From positions 63,017-93,969 of the forward strand of contig DJOI01000010.1 of the NCBI GenBank assembly GCA_002439605.1: a stretch of 30,953 nt of DNA. Reading direction: 5' to 3'. The translations under genes were made by a program, and so were the position numbers. The stretch is from Candidatus Segatella mututuai (lineage in GTDB: Bacteria > Bacteroidota > Bacteroidia > Bacteroidales > Bacteroidaceae). The first letter of the stretch is position 1. Each line of letters starts with the position of its first letter. Shown here piece by piece: positions 6,223 through 14,994 of the stretch. The notes below the pieces were generated by a model. That model saw only the letters and a program-made list of their open reading frames with translations. It made no database searches and had not been told where the DNA came from.

Positions 6223-9200
6223 ATGAAAAAAGTAAAAACATTTCTGGTTAGTGCATCCTTGCTGGTGGCAAGCTCGGGTGTCTATGCTCAAAATGATCAA
6301 ATTGGTGGTAAGGTGACCGACAACAATGGTGAACCTATCATTGGCGCAACCGTGAAAGTCAAAGGAGGAGATGCCAACACCTTGGGTACAGTTACCGATA
6401 TGGACGGTAACTTTAGCTTGAAGGCGAAGCCTGGTGCAACCCTTGTCATCTCTTACATCGGTTATAAAAACAAGGAAGTGAAAGGCGGCTCTCATCTGAC
6501 GATTACACTCGATGACAGTTCCGAGGAATTGAATGAAATCGTGGTGACGGGTTATACCACACAGCGCAAGGCAGACTTGACGGGTGCTGTGTCCGTGATG
6601 AACATGAAAGAGCCTGTCAGTGCGTCAGACCCTAACATGTTGAACTCCATGCAAGGTAAGTTGGCTGGTGTCAACATCGTGACCGATGCAGCTCCTGGTG
6701 GCGGCAGCTCTTCCATCGTGGTACGTGGTATGAGTTCTATCAATGGCAGCAGTCCACTTCTGATTATCGATGGTATTGCTTCCAATGAGAACATGAACGC
6801 CATCAACTCTGCCGACATCGAGTCTATCCAAGTGCTGAAGGATGCTTCTTCAGCTTCTATCTATGGTTCTCGTGCAGCCAACGGTGTCATCATTATCACC
6901 ACCAAGCAAGGTAAGGGTGAGAAGTTGACGGTCAACGTGAACTATGCAGCCAGCTTGCAGACTGTGGGCAAGACATACGATATGCTTAATTCCGAGGAGT
7001 GGGGACAGGCATATTGGGCTGCGGCAAAGAACTCCAATATCACTCCATCCCATCCTTATTATGGTTCTGGTGACACACCTCAAATGAAAGAAGGATTGCC
7101 TAACACCGACTGGCAAGACGAGGTGTATCGTTCGGCATGGACCAACAATCTTTCTGCCAACGTGATGAACAGTGGCAAGAAAGGAAGCATGATGTTTTCT
7201 GCCAATTACATCAACCAGAACGGTTTAATCGACTATACTTTCTATCGTCGTTATTCCGCTCGTTTGAATTCCACATACAATATTTCCAAGTATCTCAAGG
7301 TGGGTGAGAACTTGATGGTGGCAAAGTGGTATAACCGTGGTTGTACTACAGGTGACGAGCGTGGTATTCCATTCCTCGCCATGCGTCAGGTTCCTGGCTT
7401 GTCTGTACGCAATGCCGATGGCAGCTTTACAAGCCCAATGAAAGAGTTGAACTCTGATTATGCCAACCCTGTACAGCAGTTGTACAACGGACGTGATGAC
7501 TCCAACGAGAGTTGGCGTATCTTTGGTAACGCTTACTTGCAGCTGACACCTATCAAGGGACTTACCTTGAAGACCAACTTTGGTTTGGAGCATTCCCAGT
7601 ATTTCAACAAGGTATTGACAAGAAAGGTATTGGACTCTGATGTCAACTCAATGAGCCGTACATACGGGCAGGGTGATACTTATACTTGGACCAATACCGC
7701 CAACTATCAGGTGGACATCAACAAGGATCACCACTTGAGTGCATTGATAGGTACTGAGGCTATCAAGTATACCTTCGAGGACTTGAGCGCAGCCCGCAAG
7801 AACTATGCTTTTGAAGACAAGGACTATATGCAGATAGGTTCTGGTACAGGAACTCAAACCAATGGCGGCGGCAAGTCGGAGTGGGCTTTGTTCTCATTGT
7901 TTGGAAAGTTGGATTACAACTATGCCGACCGTTATCTCTTCTCTGCTACCTTGCGTCGTGATGCCACATCTCGTTTGTATAATGAGCAGAATTCAGGTGT
8001 GTTTCCTGCATTCTCTGGTGCTTGGCGTGTCTCACAGGAAAAGTTCTATCCAAAGAACAACATTGTGAACGACGCTAAGTTGAGAGTCGCTTGGGGTCAG
8101 AATGGTAACTCTGCCGTAGTGAGCAATTATGCGGCTTATTCTACTTACGCTTATACCACAGGCAATGGTGCTTACGATCTGAATGGTACAAATACGGATG
8201 TTGTCAGTGGTATCATTGTTTCCTCCTTGGGCAACACGGATTTGAAGTGGGAAACTACCACTCAGACCAACTTGGGCTTCGACCTGTATATGCTCAATAG
8301 TAGTTTGAGCCTCTCGTTCGATTACTATTGGAAGACCACCAAGGACATGCTGACCCAACCACCTGCACTTTCCGTAGCTGGTGAGAATGCCAACACAAAG
8401 TGGATGAACACAGGTGACATGAAGAATACTGGTTGGGAGTTGACCTTGAGCTATAACAGTCCTCAGTATGGCGATTGGTCTTTTAATGGAAGCCTCAATC
8501 TCTCTCATTACAAGAACAAGGTCGTGAAGTTGAATGACTTCGTGACAACGATAGGTGGTGACTACCGCTTGATGGAAGGTCAACCAATGGGCGTTTACTA
8601 TGGTTATGTATGCGATGGCATCTTCCAGAACGCAGAGCAGGTAGCCAACCATGCCGAGCAGCAGGGCAAGGGCGTAGGTCGTTTGATCTATCGTGACTTG
8701 GACGGTGATGGCAAGATTACCGACAAGGACCAGTGTGTTATCGGTGACCCTAACCCAGACCTCAGCATGGGGCTTAACTTGAGTTTGACTTGGAAACGAT
8801 TGACATTGAGTACATTCCTTATAGGTGATTTCGGCTTTGATATTTATAACACTACCAAGCGTCAGCTTGACTTCATGAGCTATGGCGGTACTAATACCAA
8901 CCGTAGCAAGGATGTGTTGAATGCTTGGACTTCTAATAATCCAAATGTTACGATTCCAGCTTTGTCGTTGACGGATGACAACAATGAGGCTCGTATGTCA
9001 ACTTACTATGTGGAGGACGGCTCTTACTTGAAGATGAAGTATATCAAGTTGCAGTACGAGTTGCCTACCAACTGGGTAAAGCACATTGGTGCTTCCTCTG
9101 TGAGCGTATATGGTCAGATGGAGAATGTGTTTACCATCACCAATTACTCAGGTCTTGACCCAGAACTGCCGTTAGGTCTTTATGGCGCCCGTTTGGACAA

Positions 9201-9255
9201 TGGCCCTTACCCACGTTCTCATACCTTCACGGTAGGTGTTAATTTGCAATTCTAA
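6223..9255 (+). CDS. SusC-like TonB-dependent outer-membrane transporter (fructan cassette 1)
   Basis: 1010 residues, normal for SusC. Signal peptide to about residue 22 (GVYAQ). Residues ~26-98 form the CarboxypepD_reg-like domain (GKVTDNNGEPIIGATV, DGNFSLKA, ISYIGYK). The plug starts at LNEIVVTGYTTQRKADLTGA (103-122) and includes the SusC signature ASIYGSRAANGVIIITTKQG. The remainder is a 22-strand-type barrel with DLDGDGKITDKDQ near the C-terminus and an F-terminal last strand (VGVNLQF). It imports fructo-oligosaccharides across the outer membrane with TonB energy, forming a complex with the SusD that starts 27 nt downstream. The plug region is nearly identical to that of the second SusC at 21542 (shared VVTGYTTQRKADLTGA). 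BT1763 is the likely functional counterpart. Confidence 0.95.
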   Translation: MKKVKTFLVSASLLVASSGVYAQNDQIGGKVTDNNGEPIIGATVKVKGGDANTLGTVTDMDGNFSLKAKPGATLVISYIGYKNKEVKGGSHLTITLDDSSEELNEIVVTGYTTQRKADLTGAVSVMNMKEPVSASDPNMLNSMQGKLAGVNIVTDAAPGGGSSSIVVRGMSSINGSSPLLIIDGIASNENMNAINSADIESIQVLKDASSASIYGSRAANGVIIITTKQGKGEKLTVNVNYAASLQTVGKTYDMLNSEEWGQAYWAAAKNSNITPSHPYYGSGDTPQMKEGLPNTDWQDEVYRSAWTNNLSANVMNSGKKGSMMFSANYINQNGLIDYTFYRRYSARLNSTYNISKYLKVGENLMVAKWYNRGCTTGDERGIPFLAMRQVPGLSVRNADGSFTSPMKELNSDYANPVQQLYNGRDDSNESWRIFGNAYLQLTPIKGLTLKTNFGLEHSQYFNKVLTRKVLDSDVNSMSRTYGQGDTYTWTNTANYQVDINKDHHLSALIGTEAIKYTFEDLSAARKNYAFEDKDYMQIGSGTGTQTNGGGKSEWALFSLFGKLDYNYADRYLFSATLRRDATSRLYNEQNSGVFPAFSGAWRVSQEKFYPKNNIVNDAKLRVAWGQNGNSAVVSNYAAYSTYAYTTGNGAYDLNGTNTDVVSGIIVSSLGNTDLKWETTTQTNLGFDLYMLNSSLSLSFDYYWKTTKDMLTQPPALSVAGENANTKWMNTGDMKNTGWELTLSYNSPQYGDWSFNGSLNLSHYKNKVVKLNDFVTTIGGDYRLMEGQPMGVYYGYVCDGIFQNAEQVANHAEQQGKGVGRLIYRDLDGDGKITDKDQCVIGDPNPDLSMGLNLSLTWKRLTLSTFLIGDFGFDIYNTTKRQLDFMSYGGTNTNRSKDVLNAWTSNNPNVTIPALSLTDDNNEARMSTYYVEDGSYLKMKYIKLQYELPTNWVKHIGASSVSVYGQMENVFTITNYSGLDPELPLGLYGARLDNGPYPRSHTFTVGVNLQF

Positions 9256-9281
9256 GTGTTACACATTATTATATATATAGT

Positions 9282-10955
9282 ATGAAAATCTCAATGAATA
9301 TAAGATATATGTTGGCTTCTGCCGTAATCATGGGCTCTTCATTGGCATTCGTTTCATGTAATGATTTTTTGGACTTGAAGTCACAGGGCTCATTTACAGA
9401 GGCACAATTGAATGACAATTCCATTGACGGCTTGTTAGCTGCCGCTTATTCAGGTTTGGAGGCTCACAACTTTGGCAATAACGAGGCTTTTGCTGGTCCT
9501 ATCACCAACTGGGTGTTTGACGTTCGTTCCGATGACGCAGTGAAAGGTGGTGGTGGCACTTCCATGGAGCAAAACATCCATCAGTTGGAAATCTCCAACA
9601 TCACAACTGATAACGTCACAGGACTTGATAAGTGGAAGAACGACTTCTTTGGCATCTCTCGTGTCCACAAGGCAATGAACGCCATCGAGACGGCAGAGAA
9701 CGTAAGCAACAAGGAGGCTCTGTTGGGTGAGTTGAAGTTGCTTCGTGCTTACTTCTACTTTGACTTGGTTCGCATCTTCAAGAACATTCCGTACTTCACG
9801 GAGAACGAGGACCCTAATGGCAAGCGCAATGATGAGTACACCAGAGAACAAATCTTGGATTTCATCAAGCAAGACTTGCGAGAGGCTTATGTGACTATGC
9901 CTGAGACTCAAAGTCAGGTGGGACGTTATAACAAGTATGTTGCCGCAGCCTTGATGGCAAAGGTAAGTGCTTTCACCTCTTCTTGGGCTGATGTAGAGAC
10001 TTATTGTGACGATGTAATCAATAGTCACAAGTATGAGTTGTACGATAACTTTGCGGATATGTCGAAGATAGCTTTCAACAACAAGAAAGAGTCTATCATG
10101 GCGATTCAGTTCTCTACAGCTAATGACAATGCGCATATCAACTGGAGCAACCTCCTGAACACCACTTATTCGGAGAACAACCTCTTCGGTAATGGCGATG
10201 ACTTCTTCTTGGCAAGTCAGAACTTGGTGGATGCTTTCGCTACCGACGAGAACGGATTGCCTTATCTCGATGGCTCAGACCATTATGTCAAGACAACGGT
10301 GGCAGGTACTGATGATTACGAGGGGAATGTAGACCCACGCCTTGACCTTACAGTGGGGCGCTTGGGAATGCCTTTCCGTGGACATACCTATAACATGAAC
10401 TGGTGTCGTGCATACGATATCTATGGTGAGTATTCTGGTAAGAAGGGTTTGATAGACCCAAGTTCTCCTGATATGGTACAGGGTTTCCCTTGGGGTGCGT
10501 CAAGCCTAAACTTCTGCTTGATTCGTTACGCTGACATCATCTTATTGAAGGCTGAGGCTCTCATCGAACAAAACAAAAACTTGGATGAGGCTCGCCAGTT
10601 GATCAACTCTATCCGTGAGAAGGCTGCACGCAGTGTGGATGGTGATTATACTCCAGTAGACTTGGATCCAAGCAAGGCTAACTATGAGGTCGGTCTTTAT
10701 CCTAACGATTTTAAGTGGACGCAAGACTATGCGCGCAAGGCTGTGCGTATGGAGCGCAGATTGGAACTTGCCATGGAAGGCAATCGTTGGTTCGACCTTG
10801 TGAGATGGGGTACAGTTGTTTCTACTGTCAATAGCTACATGCAGTTTGAGAAGCAGTATCAGACCTATTACGAGGGAGCTTCCATCACAGAGGATGAAAT
10901 CTATTTGCCAACTCCATACGAGGAGGTGAACAACTCGAATGGTCTTTACAAGTAA
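9282..10955 (+). CDS. SusD-like outer-membrane lipoprotein (fructan cassette 1)
   Basis: 557 residues. Lipoprotein signal with lipobox FVSC and lipidated Cys26, followed by NDFLDL, the usual SusD mature start. TPR-like helices follow (LLGELKLLRAYFYFDLVRIF), with the C-terminal SusD signature RRLELAMEGNRWFDLVRWG. Such proteins cap the SusC barrel and deliver bound glycan. It begins 27 nt after susC and ends 38 nt before the DUF4960 lipoprotein gene, so it is the same transcript. The counterpart in B. thetaiotaomicron is BT1762. Whether it prefers inulin or levan cannot be read from sequence alone. Confidence 0.95.
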   Translation: MKISMNIRYMLASAVIMGSSLAFVSCNDFLDLKSQGSFTEAQLNDNSIDGLLAAAYSGLEAHNFGNNEAFAGPITNWVFDVRSDDAVKGGGGTSMEQNIHQLEISNITTDNVTGLDKWKNDFFGISRVHKAMNAIETAENVSNKEALLGELKLLRAYFYFDLVRIFKNIPYFTENEDPNGKRNDEYTREQILDFIKQDLREAYVTMPETQSQVGRYNKYVAAALMAKVSAFTSSWADVETYCDDVINSHKYELYDNFADMSKIAFNNKKESIMAIQFSTANDNAHINWSNLLNTTYSENNLFGNGDDFFLASQNLVDAFATDENGLPYLDGSDHYVKTTVAGTDDYEGNVDPRLDLTVGRLGMPFRGHTYNMNWCRAYDIYGEYSGKKGLIDPSSPDMVQGFPWGASSLNFCLIRYADIILLKAEALIEQNKNLDEARQLINSIREKAARSVDGDYTPVDLDPSKANYEVGLYPNDFKWTQDYARKAVRMERRLELAMEGNRWFDLVRWGTVVSTVNSYMQFEKQYQTYYEGASITEDEIYLPTPYEEVNNSNGLYK

Positions 10956-10992
10956 TAAGTTGTAATAGAGTACGAATTATTTAAAGAAATAA

Positions 10993-12195
10993 ATGATGAA
11001 AAAGTATATATATAGTTTCATAGTAGCTTTCGTAGCTTGCTTCGCTTTCTCTTCTTGCTCTGATGTAGAAATCCCTGCAGGTGTTGCTGCGTCAAAGGTC
11101 GAGAACTTGACATCCCAGGTGGATGGCAGAACTGTGACGCTGAACTGGACTCTTCCTGCCGACGAGCAGAAGTCAGGCGTGGATATTTACCGAAACAACT
11201 CTCTCTTGGAGAGCCTCGGATTGGTCAACTCCGCCGTGTTGGAACTTCAGCCTGGTAAGTCAACTTGTCTCTATACCGTCAAGATGAAGTATAGTGACGG
11301 CCGTGTCTCAGAAGGTGTTTCCACCAGCGTCACCATTGATGCCGAGCCATCCAAGGTAGCCATATTGCTTCCATCCAACGATGTTTCTACGCTCGATGAC
11401 GATGAGAGCGCAGCCGAGGAGTGGTTCAAGAATACCTATGGTGATAATGGAGTAGTGCTTACTCCTGCCGACATCAAGGCTATGAGCAAGATAGACCGTG
11501 GTCAGTATAGCATGATTTGGATTCAGATAGACCGTGTAGGTTTGGAAAAGGGTTGGCAGAACTTACCAGCTGACATCGTGGATGCTGACGTGATAGCCAA
11601 GTTGAAGGCTTTCGCTCAGTCTGGCGGTAACTTGTTCCTTACCAAGCATGCTACTCAGCTATCTGCTGCCATAGGGCGTATCGAAGATTCTTTGGCTCCT
11701 GGTCTTTTTGGTTCAGGAGAAGGGGGTGAAGGCTCTGACATTTGGACAACCAATGCTGTGATTGGTAGTGGTCAGAATCCTTCATACGATCATCGTTCAC
11801 ATGAGGCTTTTGCAGGTTTGGATATTCTTCCTGTTGATGACCCTGTTGATCATTACGACCATGAGTCTTATCCTTTGGAAGGTCCTGGTTTCCGTGAAGA
11901 CCACAACTGCATGTGGGACTTGAATGCCTACGATCTTCCTGCCAAGGTGCCAAACGGCAAGAACGTGGTGGATGCTTGGCAGCAGTTGACCAACTCTACC
12001 GTGCTTGCTACATGGGGGCACGTAACAGACTATTGCTGCGCAGGTATCGTGGAGTTCAATCCAACAACCGACTATAAGGGCACCGTGCTCTGCATCGGTT
12101 TGAGTGCTTATGAGTTCAATCAGAGAGGTGGCAACCAGTATCAGGCAAATACGAATCGCCTGACCAAGAACTGCATTGACTATCTCGCTGAATAG
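10993..12195 (+). CDS. DUF4960-type surface lipoprotein (SusE/F position, BT1761-like)
   Basis: 400 residues; ATG at 10993 or the adjacent 10996. Lipobox FSSC gives lipidated Cys22. Residues ~33-117 look like a fibronectin-III/Ig domain (VDGRTVTLNWTLP, STCLYTVKMKYSDGRVSEG). Residues ~119-400 are the DUF4960-type module shared with the 4467 protein (DDDESAAEEWF, IDRVGLEKGW, SGGNLFLTKHATQL, DHRSHEAF, REDHNCMWDLNAY, GHVTDYCCAGIVEF). It follows SusD, the SusE/F position, and BT1761 in the same position binds levan at the cell surface. A surface fructan-binding role is inferred. The substrate-binding residues are not known to me. Confidence 0.85.
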   Translation: MMKKYIYSFIVAFVACFAFSSCSDVEIPAGVAASKVENLTSQVDGRTVTLNWTLPADEQKSGVDIYRNNSLLESLGLVNSAVLELQPGKSTCLYTVKMKYSDGRVSEGVSTSVTIDAEPSKVAILLPSNDVSTLDDDESAAEEWFKNTYGDNGVVLTPADIKAMSKIDRGQYSMIWIQIDRVGLEKGWQNLPADIVDADVIAKLKAFAQSGGNLFLTKHATQLSAAIGRIEDSLAPGLFGSGEGGEGSDIWTTNAVIGSGQNPSYDHRSHEAFAGLDILPVDDPVDHYDHESYPLEGPGFREDHNCMWDLNAYDLPAKVPNGKNVVDAWQQLTNSTVLATWGHVTDYCCAGIVEFNPTTDYKGTVLCIGLSAYEFNQRGGNQYQANTNRLTKNCIDYLAE

Positions 12196-12327
12196 TAATC
12201 AAAGTCTATAATAATTAGGAAGGCTGTCCTTGCGATGCTATGAAAGAATCTGTTCATTGATTGCTCGTAAGGAGGGTATTCCTTTTCGAGGTTTTAAGGA
12301 CAGTCTAATAATTAAACGATTTTTTGC
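12196..12327 (+). other. Structured intercistronic leader before the LamG-GH32 gene
   Basis: The only long gap inside operon A (132 nt). AGGCTGTCCTT (12221-12231) pairs with AAGGACAGTCT (12296-12306), 11 bp with one G-T pair. Inside, CTCG (12264-12267)/CGAG (12287-12290) and AAGGA (12269-12273)/TCCTT (12280-12284) form a second hairpin. No T-run follows and no TAnnTTTG box is clear. Possible roles are mRNA processing or stability, or an attenuator that lowers or separates expression of the GH32 gene. Confidence 0.45.
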
Positions 12328-14793
12328 ATGAAAAAGTTTCAGAAAAAACTATTTTATTCCTTTGTCTTGATAACGGGAATGACAGCTCAAGCGCAAGTAG
12401 TGAAGTTTCCGATGGAGATTGCATCTGATGGAACAACCAAAGAGTTGATAAGTAATCAGAGTTATACGGTCAATGGTGCGTTGAGTCCAGTATCTATGGA
12501 TGGTGCCAAAGGTAAGGCTTGGCGACTGGATGGATATTCGTCTTATCTGAAAGCGAAGATAGATCCTACAAAAATAGAAGGACAGTCGCAGTTGACATTC
12601 TCCCTTTGGGTAGCCCCTGAGAGTTATCCAATGATGAGGATAGATGAGGACGGAGAGTGGTTTACCACAATGGCTGGCAATTTGCAAATTTCGGAAAATA
12701 ATGTTGGAGTGTCAGGGGACAAGGGCTTCGCCTTTCAATTAGGTTCTCGTGGTACTTATCAGTTTGTTGCTTATAGCAATAAGTTTCCAGTGAAATGTGT
12801 TGCCAAAGAAGTGCTTCCACGTTATCAATGGAACCATTTGGTGGTAACATTCGATGGAACCAGCAAGAAGATAGTGATGTATAATAATGGTGTGGAGGTA
12901 GCTTCGGTGAAAACTCAAAAGACCATCAATGGCGGAAACGCCGACTTCTATGTGGGGAAATCGTACCAAGACATTAAGTCGGGCTTGTTTTATCTGAATA
13001 CCTTCAATGGTTTGATAGATGATTTCGAGGTTTATTCTGGTATTCGCTCCGACATCATCAACGAGAAGCCTGAGCACGCTCCTGTCTTTGCTTATTCACC
13101 TAAGCGTTATGCCAATGACATCTTGCGCCCAGCCTTTCATGGAATGCCATCCGCAGGATGGACGAACGAGACGCATGGAGCAGTTTATTACAAAGGCAAG
13201 TACCATGTGTTCTTCCAAAAGAACCCTAACGGACCTTACATGGCTCGCCTAAACTGGGGACATATAGAGAGCGACAATTTGTATAAGTGGGAAGAAGTGA
13301 AGACAGCCATAAGCCCAGAAAAGGCGTATGACTTGAAAGGTTGCTGGTCGGGGTGTGTCTTTACGGATGATGAACTGACGGCAGGTAAACCGAACATCTT
13401 CTATACGGGTGTAGACTATGGTCATGCTATGATTTCGCAAGCCCAGCCCGAAGATGACGACCTCCTCTCTTGGACCAAGAATGATAATAATCCTATTGTA
13501 AACGGTCGTCCAGATGGGCTGAGCGATGACTTTCGTGACTGTTACGTATTCAAGAATGAGGGAAAATATTACATGATTGTGGGTACTTCCAAGAACGGAA
13601 TTGGAGCAACGACATTGCATCGTTATGATAAAAGCACGAAGACTTGGAGTAATGATGGCAGCATGTTCTTCAGTGGGTCTTCTGCTTCACAAGATGGAAC
13701 TTTCTGGGAAATGCCAAATATCACCAAGATTGGTGACAAGTGGTTGTTTACTACAACTCCTCAGAATACAAGCACTGGTGTACGTACCCTTTATTGGACA
13801 GGTACAATCAATGCCGACGGGACGTTCAATCCTGACAGCAAGACTCCAAAGAACTTGGAGATGACAGGCTTCTCCAAGGAAGGTTATGGCTTATTGTCCC
13901 CTACCATCTTCCAGAAAGACGGCAAGACATTGCTGCTGGGCATCGTTCCTGATAAGTTGCCGAGCGAGGAAAATTATTATATGGGTTATGCGCATACATA
14001 TAGTCTTCCTCGTGAGATTACATTGGATGCCAATGGCAATCTTGTGCAAAAGCCTTTCGAAGGTTTGGCAGGCTTGCGCTCGCAAACAGCTTTTTCTAAG
14101 AGCAACTTTCCTTTGTCAGGTACACAAGACTTGTCACCAGTGGAGGGAAGATGCTTGGAATTGTCGGGGGTGTTTGTCGCAGGAAACAATGATTTTGGCT
14201 TCACGTTTTTGGGGAATGGAAGCAAGAAAGTCACATTGACTTGCTCCCCTTCGGCTGGAACCTTGGAACTTGACTTGTCTGGTATCAGTCGCATAGAACA
14301 AGATGGCGTGTTTGGTGGCAAGTATAAGACGACATTACCTGCTGGCATCGCTTCTGGAAAAGAGATGAAGTTGACTGTTTATGTGGACCATTCCATTGTG
14401 GACGTCTTCGTGAATGATACTTATGCTGCGTCCGTGAGAGTGTTCCCGAGGGATATAGACGGCATTCAAGCTACAGCTTTCTGTAATGGGGAGATGACGG
14501 TGAAGACACTTCAGGCTTATGTGCTTGATGTTAACCAGATTCCTACAGCCATCAATCTTGTCAAAAATGACAAAGTTGAGGCTAAGGTCTATGCTGGTGA
14601 AGGAAAGGTGAACTATGAGCTGAACCAAGAGGGCGGTCGCTTGTCAGTTTATGATATAGCGGGCAGATGCGTTGCTTCTGAGAGTCATCTTGGAAAGGTT
14701 GGTAACTTGAAAGTGGCAGGTCATGGTGTGCATGTCGTTCGCTTGCAAGATGAAAAACAAATGTTGGTAGGAATATACAAGATTGTGCTGTAA
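12328..14793 (+). CDS. Secreted GH32 fructanase with N-terminal LamG domain and T9SS tail; Glu at nucleophile position
   Basis: 821 residues. Signal peptide to about residue 22 (MTAQAQ). Residues ~28-240 are a LamG/concanavalin-like sandwich (AWRLDGYSSYLKA, LTFSLWVAPESY, WNHLVVTFDG, FNGLIDDFEVYSG). The GH32 five-blade propeller follows from ~255. The nucleophile motif reads GWTNETHG, with Glu281 where most GH32 have Asp in WMNDPNG. The RDP motif is FRDC (Asp404 kept) and the acid/base motif is WEMP (Glu461, Met replacing Cys). A beta-sandwich (VYVDHSIVDVFVND) and a T9SS-like tail (LSVYDIAGRC...) end the protein. Fungal endo-inulinases, as I recall, carry WMNEPNG with a Glu nucleophile, so endo-inulinase activity is a reasonable inference. 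Last gene of operon A; probably extracellular. Confidence 0.85.
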   Translation: MKKFQKKLFYSFVLITGMTAQAQVVKFPMEIASDGTTKELISNQSYTVNGALSPVSMDGAKGKAWRLDGYSSYLKAKIDPTKIEGQSQLTFSLWVAPESYPMMRIDEDGEWFTTMAGNLQISENNVGVSGDKGFAFQLGSRGTYQFVAYSNKFPVKCVAKEVLPRYQWNHLVVTFDGTSKKIVMYNNGVEVASVKTQKTINGGNADFYVGKSYQDIKSGLFYLNTFNGLIDDFEVYSGIRSDIINEKPEHAPVFAYSPKRYANDILRPAFHGMPSAGWTNETHGAVYYKGKYHVFFQKNPNGPYMARLNWGHIESDNLYKWEEVKTAISPEKAYDLKGCWSGCVFTDDELTAGKPNIFYTGVDYGHAMISQAQPEDDDLLSWTKNDNNPIVNGRPDGLSDDFRDCYVFKNEGKYYMIVGTSKNGIGATTLHRYDKSTKTWSNDGSMFFSGSSASQDGTFWEMPNITKIGDKWLFTTTPQNTSTGVRTLYWTGTINADGTFNPDSKTPKNLEMTGFSKEGYGLLSPTIFQKDGKTLLLGIVPDKLPSEENYYMGYAHTYSLPREITLDANGNLVQKPFEGLAGLRSQTAFSKSNFPLSGTQDLSPVEGRCLELSGVFVAGNNDFGFTFLGNGSKKVTLTCSPSAGTLELDLSGISRIEQDGVFGGKYKTTLPAGIASGKEMKLTVYVDHSIVDVFVNDTYAASVRVFPRDIDGIQATAFCNGEMTVKTLQAYVLDVNQIPTAINLVKNDKVEAKVYAGEGKVNYELNQEGGRLSVYDIAGRCVASESHLGKVGNLKVAGHGVHVVRLQDEKQMLVGIYKIVL

Positions 14794-14807
14794 TCGGCAC
14801 AATCTTG
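14778..14807 (+). terminator. Hairpin at the end of operon A (stop codon in loop)
   Basis: CAAGATTGTGC (14778-14788) pairs perfectly with GCACAATCTTG (14797-14807). The 8-nt loop contains the TAA stop (14791-14793) of the GH32 gene. Only a weak T-rich stretch follows (ATTCCTTTCAT). It is placed 34 nt before regulon element B. Confidence 0.55.
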
Positions 14808-14840
14808 CAAAATTCCTTTCATGTTGTGCAAAATTTATTA

Positions 14841-14908
14841 CTTGTAACATTTGTATTATGCGATGAACGAATATTGTGGGCGTGTAGGCGAATTTATTAT
14901 TATTTTTG
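14841..14908 (+). promoter_or_regulatory. Regulated promoter B (fructan regulon element)
   Basis: CTTGTAACAT (14841-14850), 14 nt, GAACGA (14865-14870), exactly 30 nt, then TATTTTTG (14901-14908). The start codon of the exo-GH32 gene lies 86 nt further. No TTTG -33 box sits at the usual 19-21 nt spacing, as expected of an activator-dependent promoter. Confidence 0.82.
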
Positions 14909-14994
14909 CAAGCGAAAGTTGGGAAGGTATAGTACCAACGCTCAATTTGTATATTAATAAATGTACTTAAAACCAAAACAAAAAACAATAACCA

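Noticed and set aside
8032..8652. Minus-strand frame of 206 codons, and similar ones at 9450-10136, 23384-24067 and 26743-27525
   Set aside because: All are shadows of SusC, SusD or lipoprotein genes with no sensible translation.
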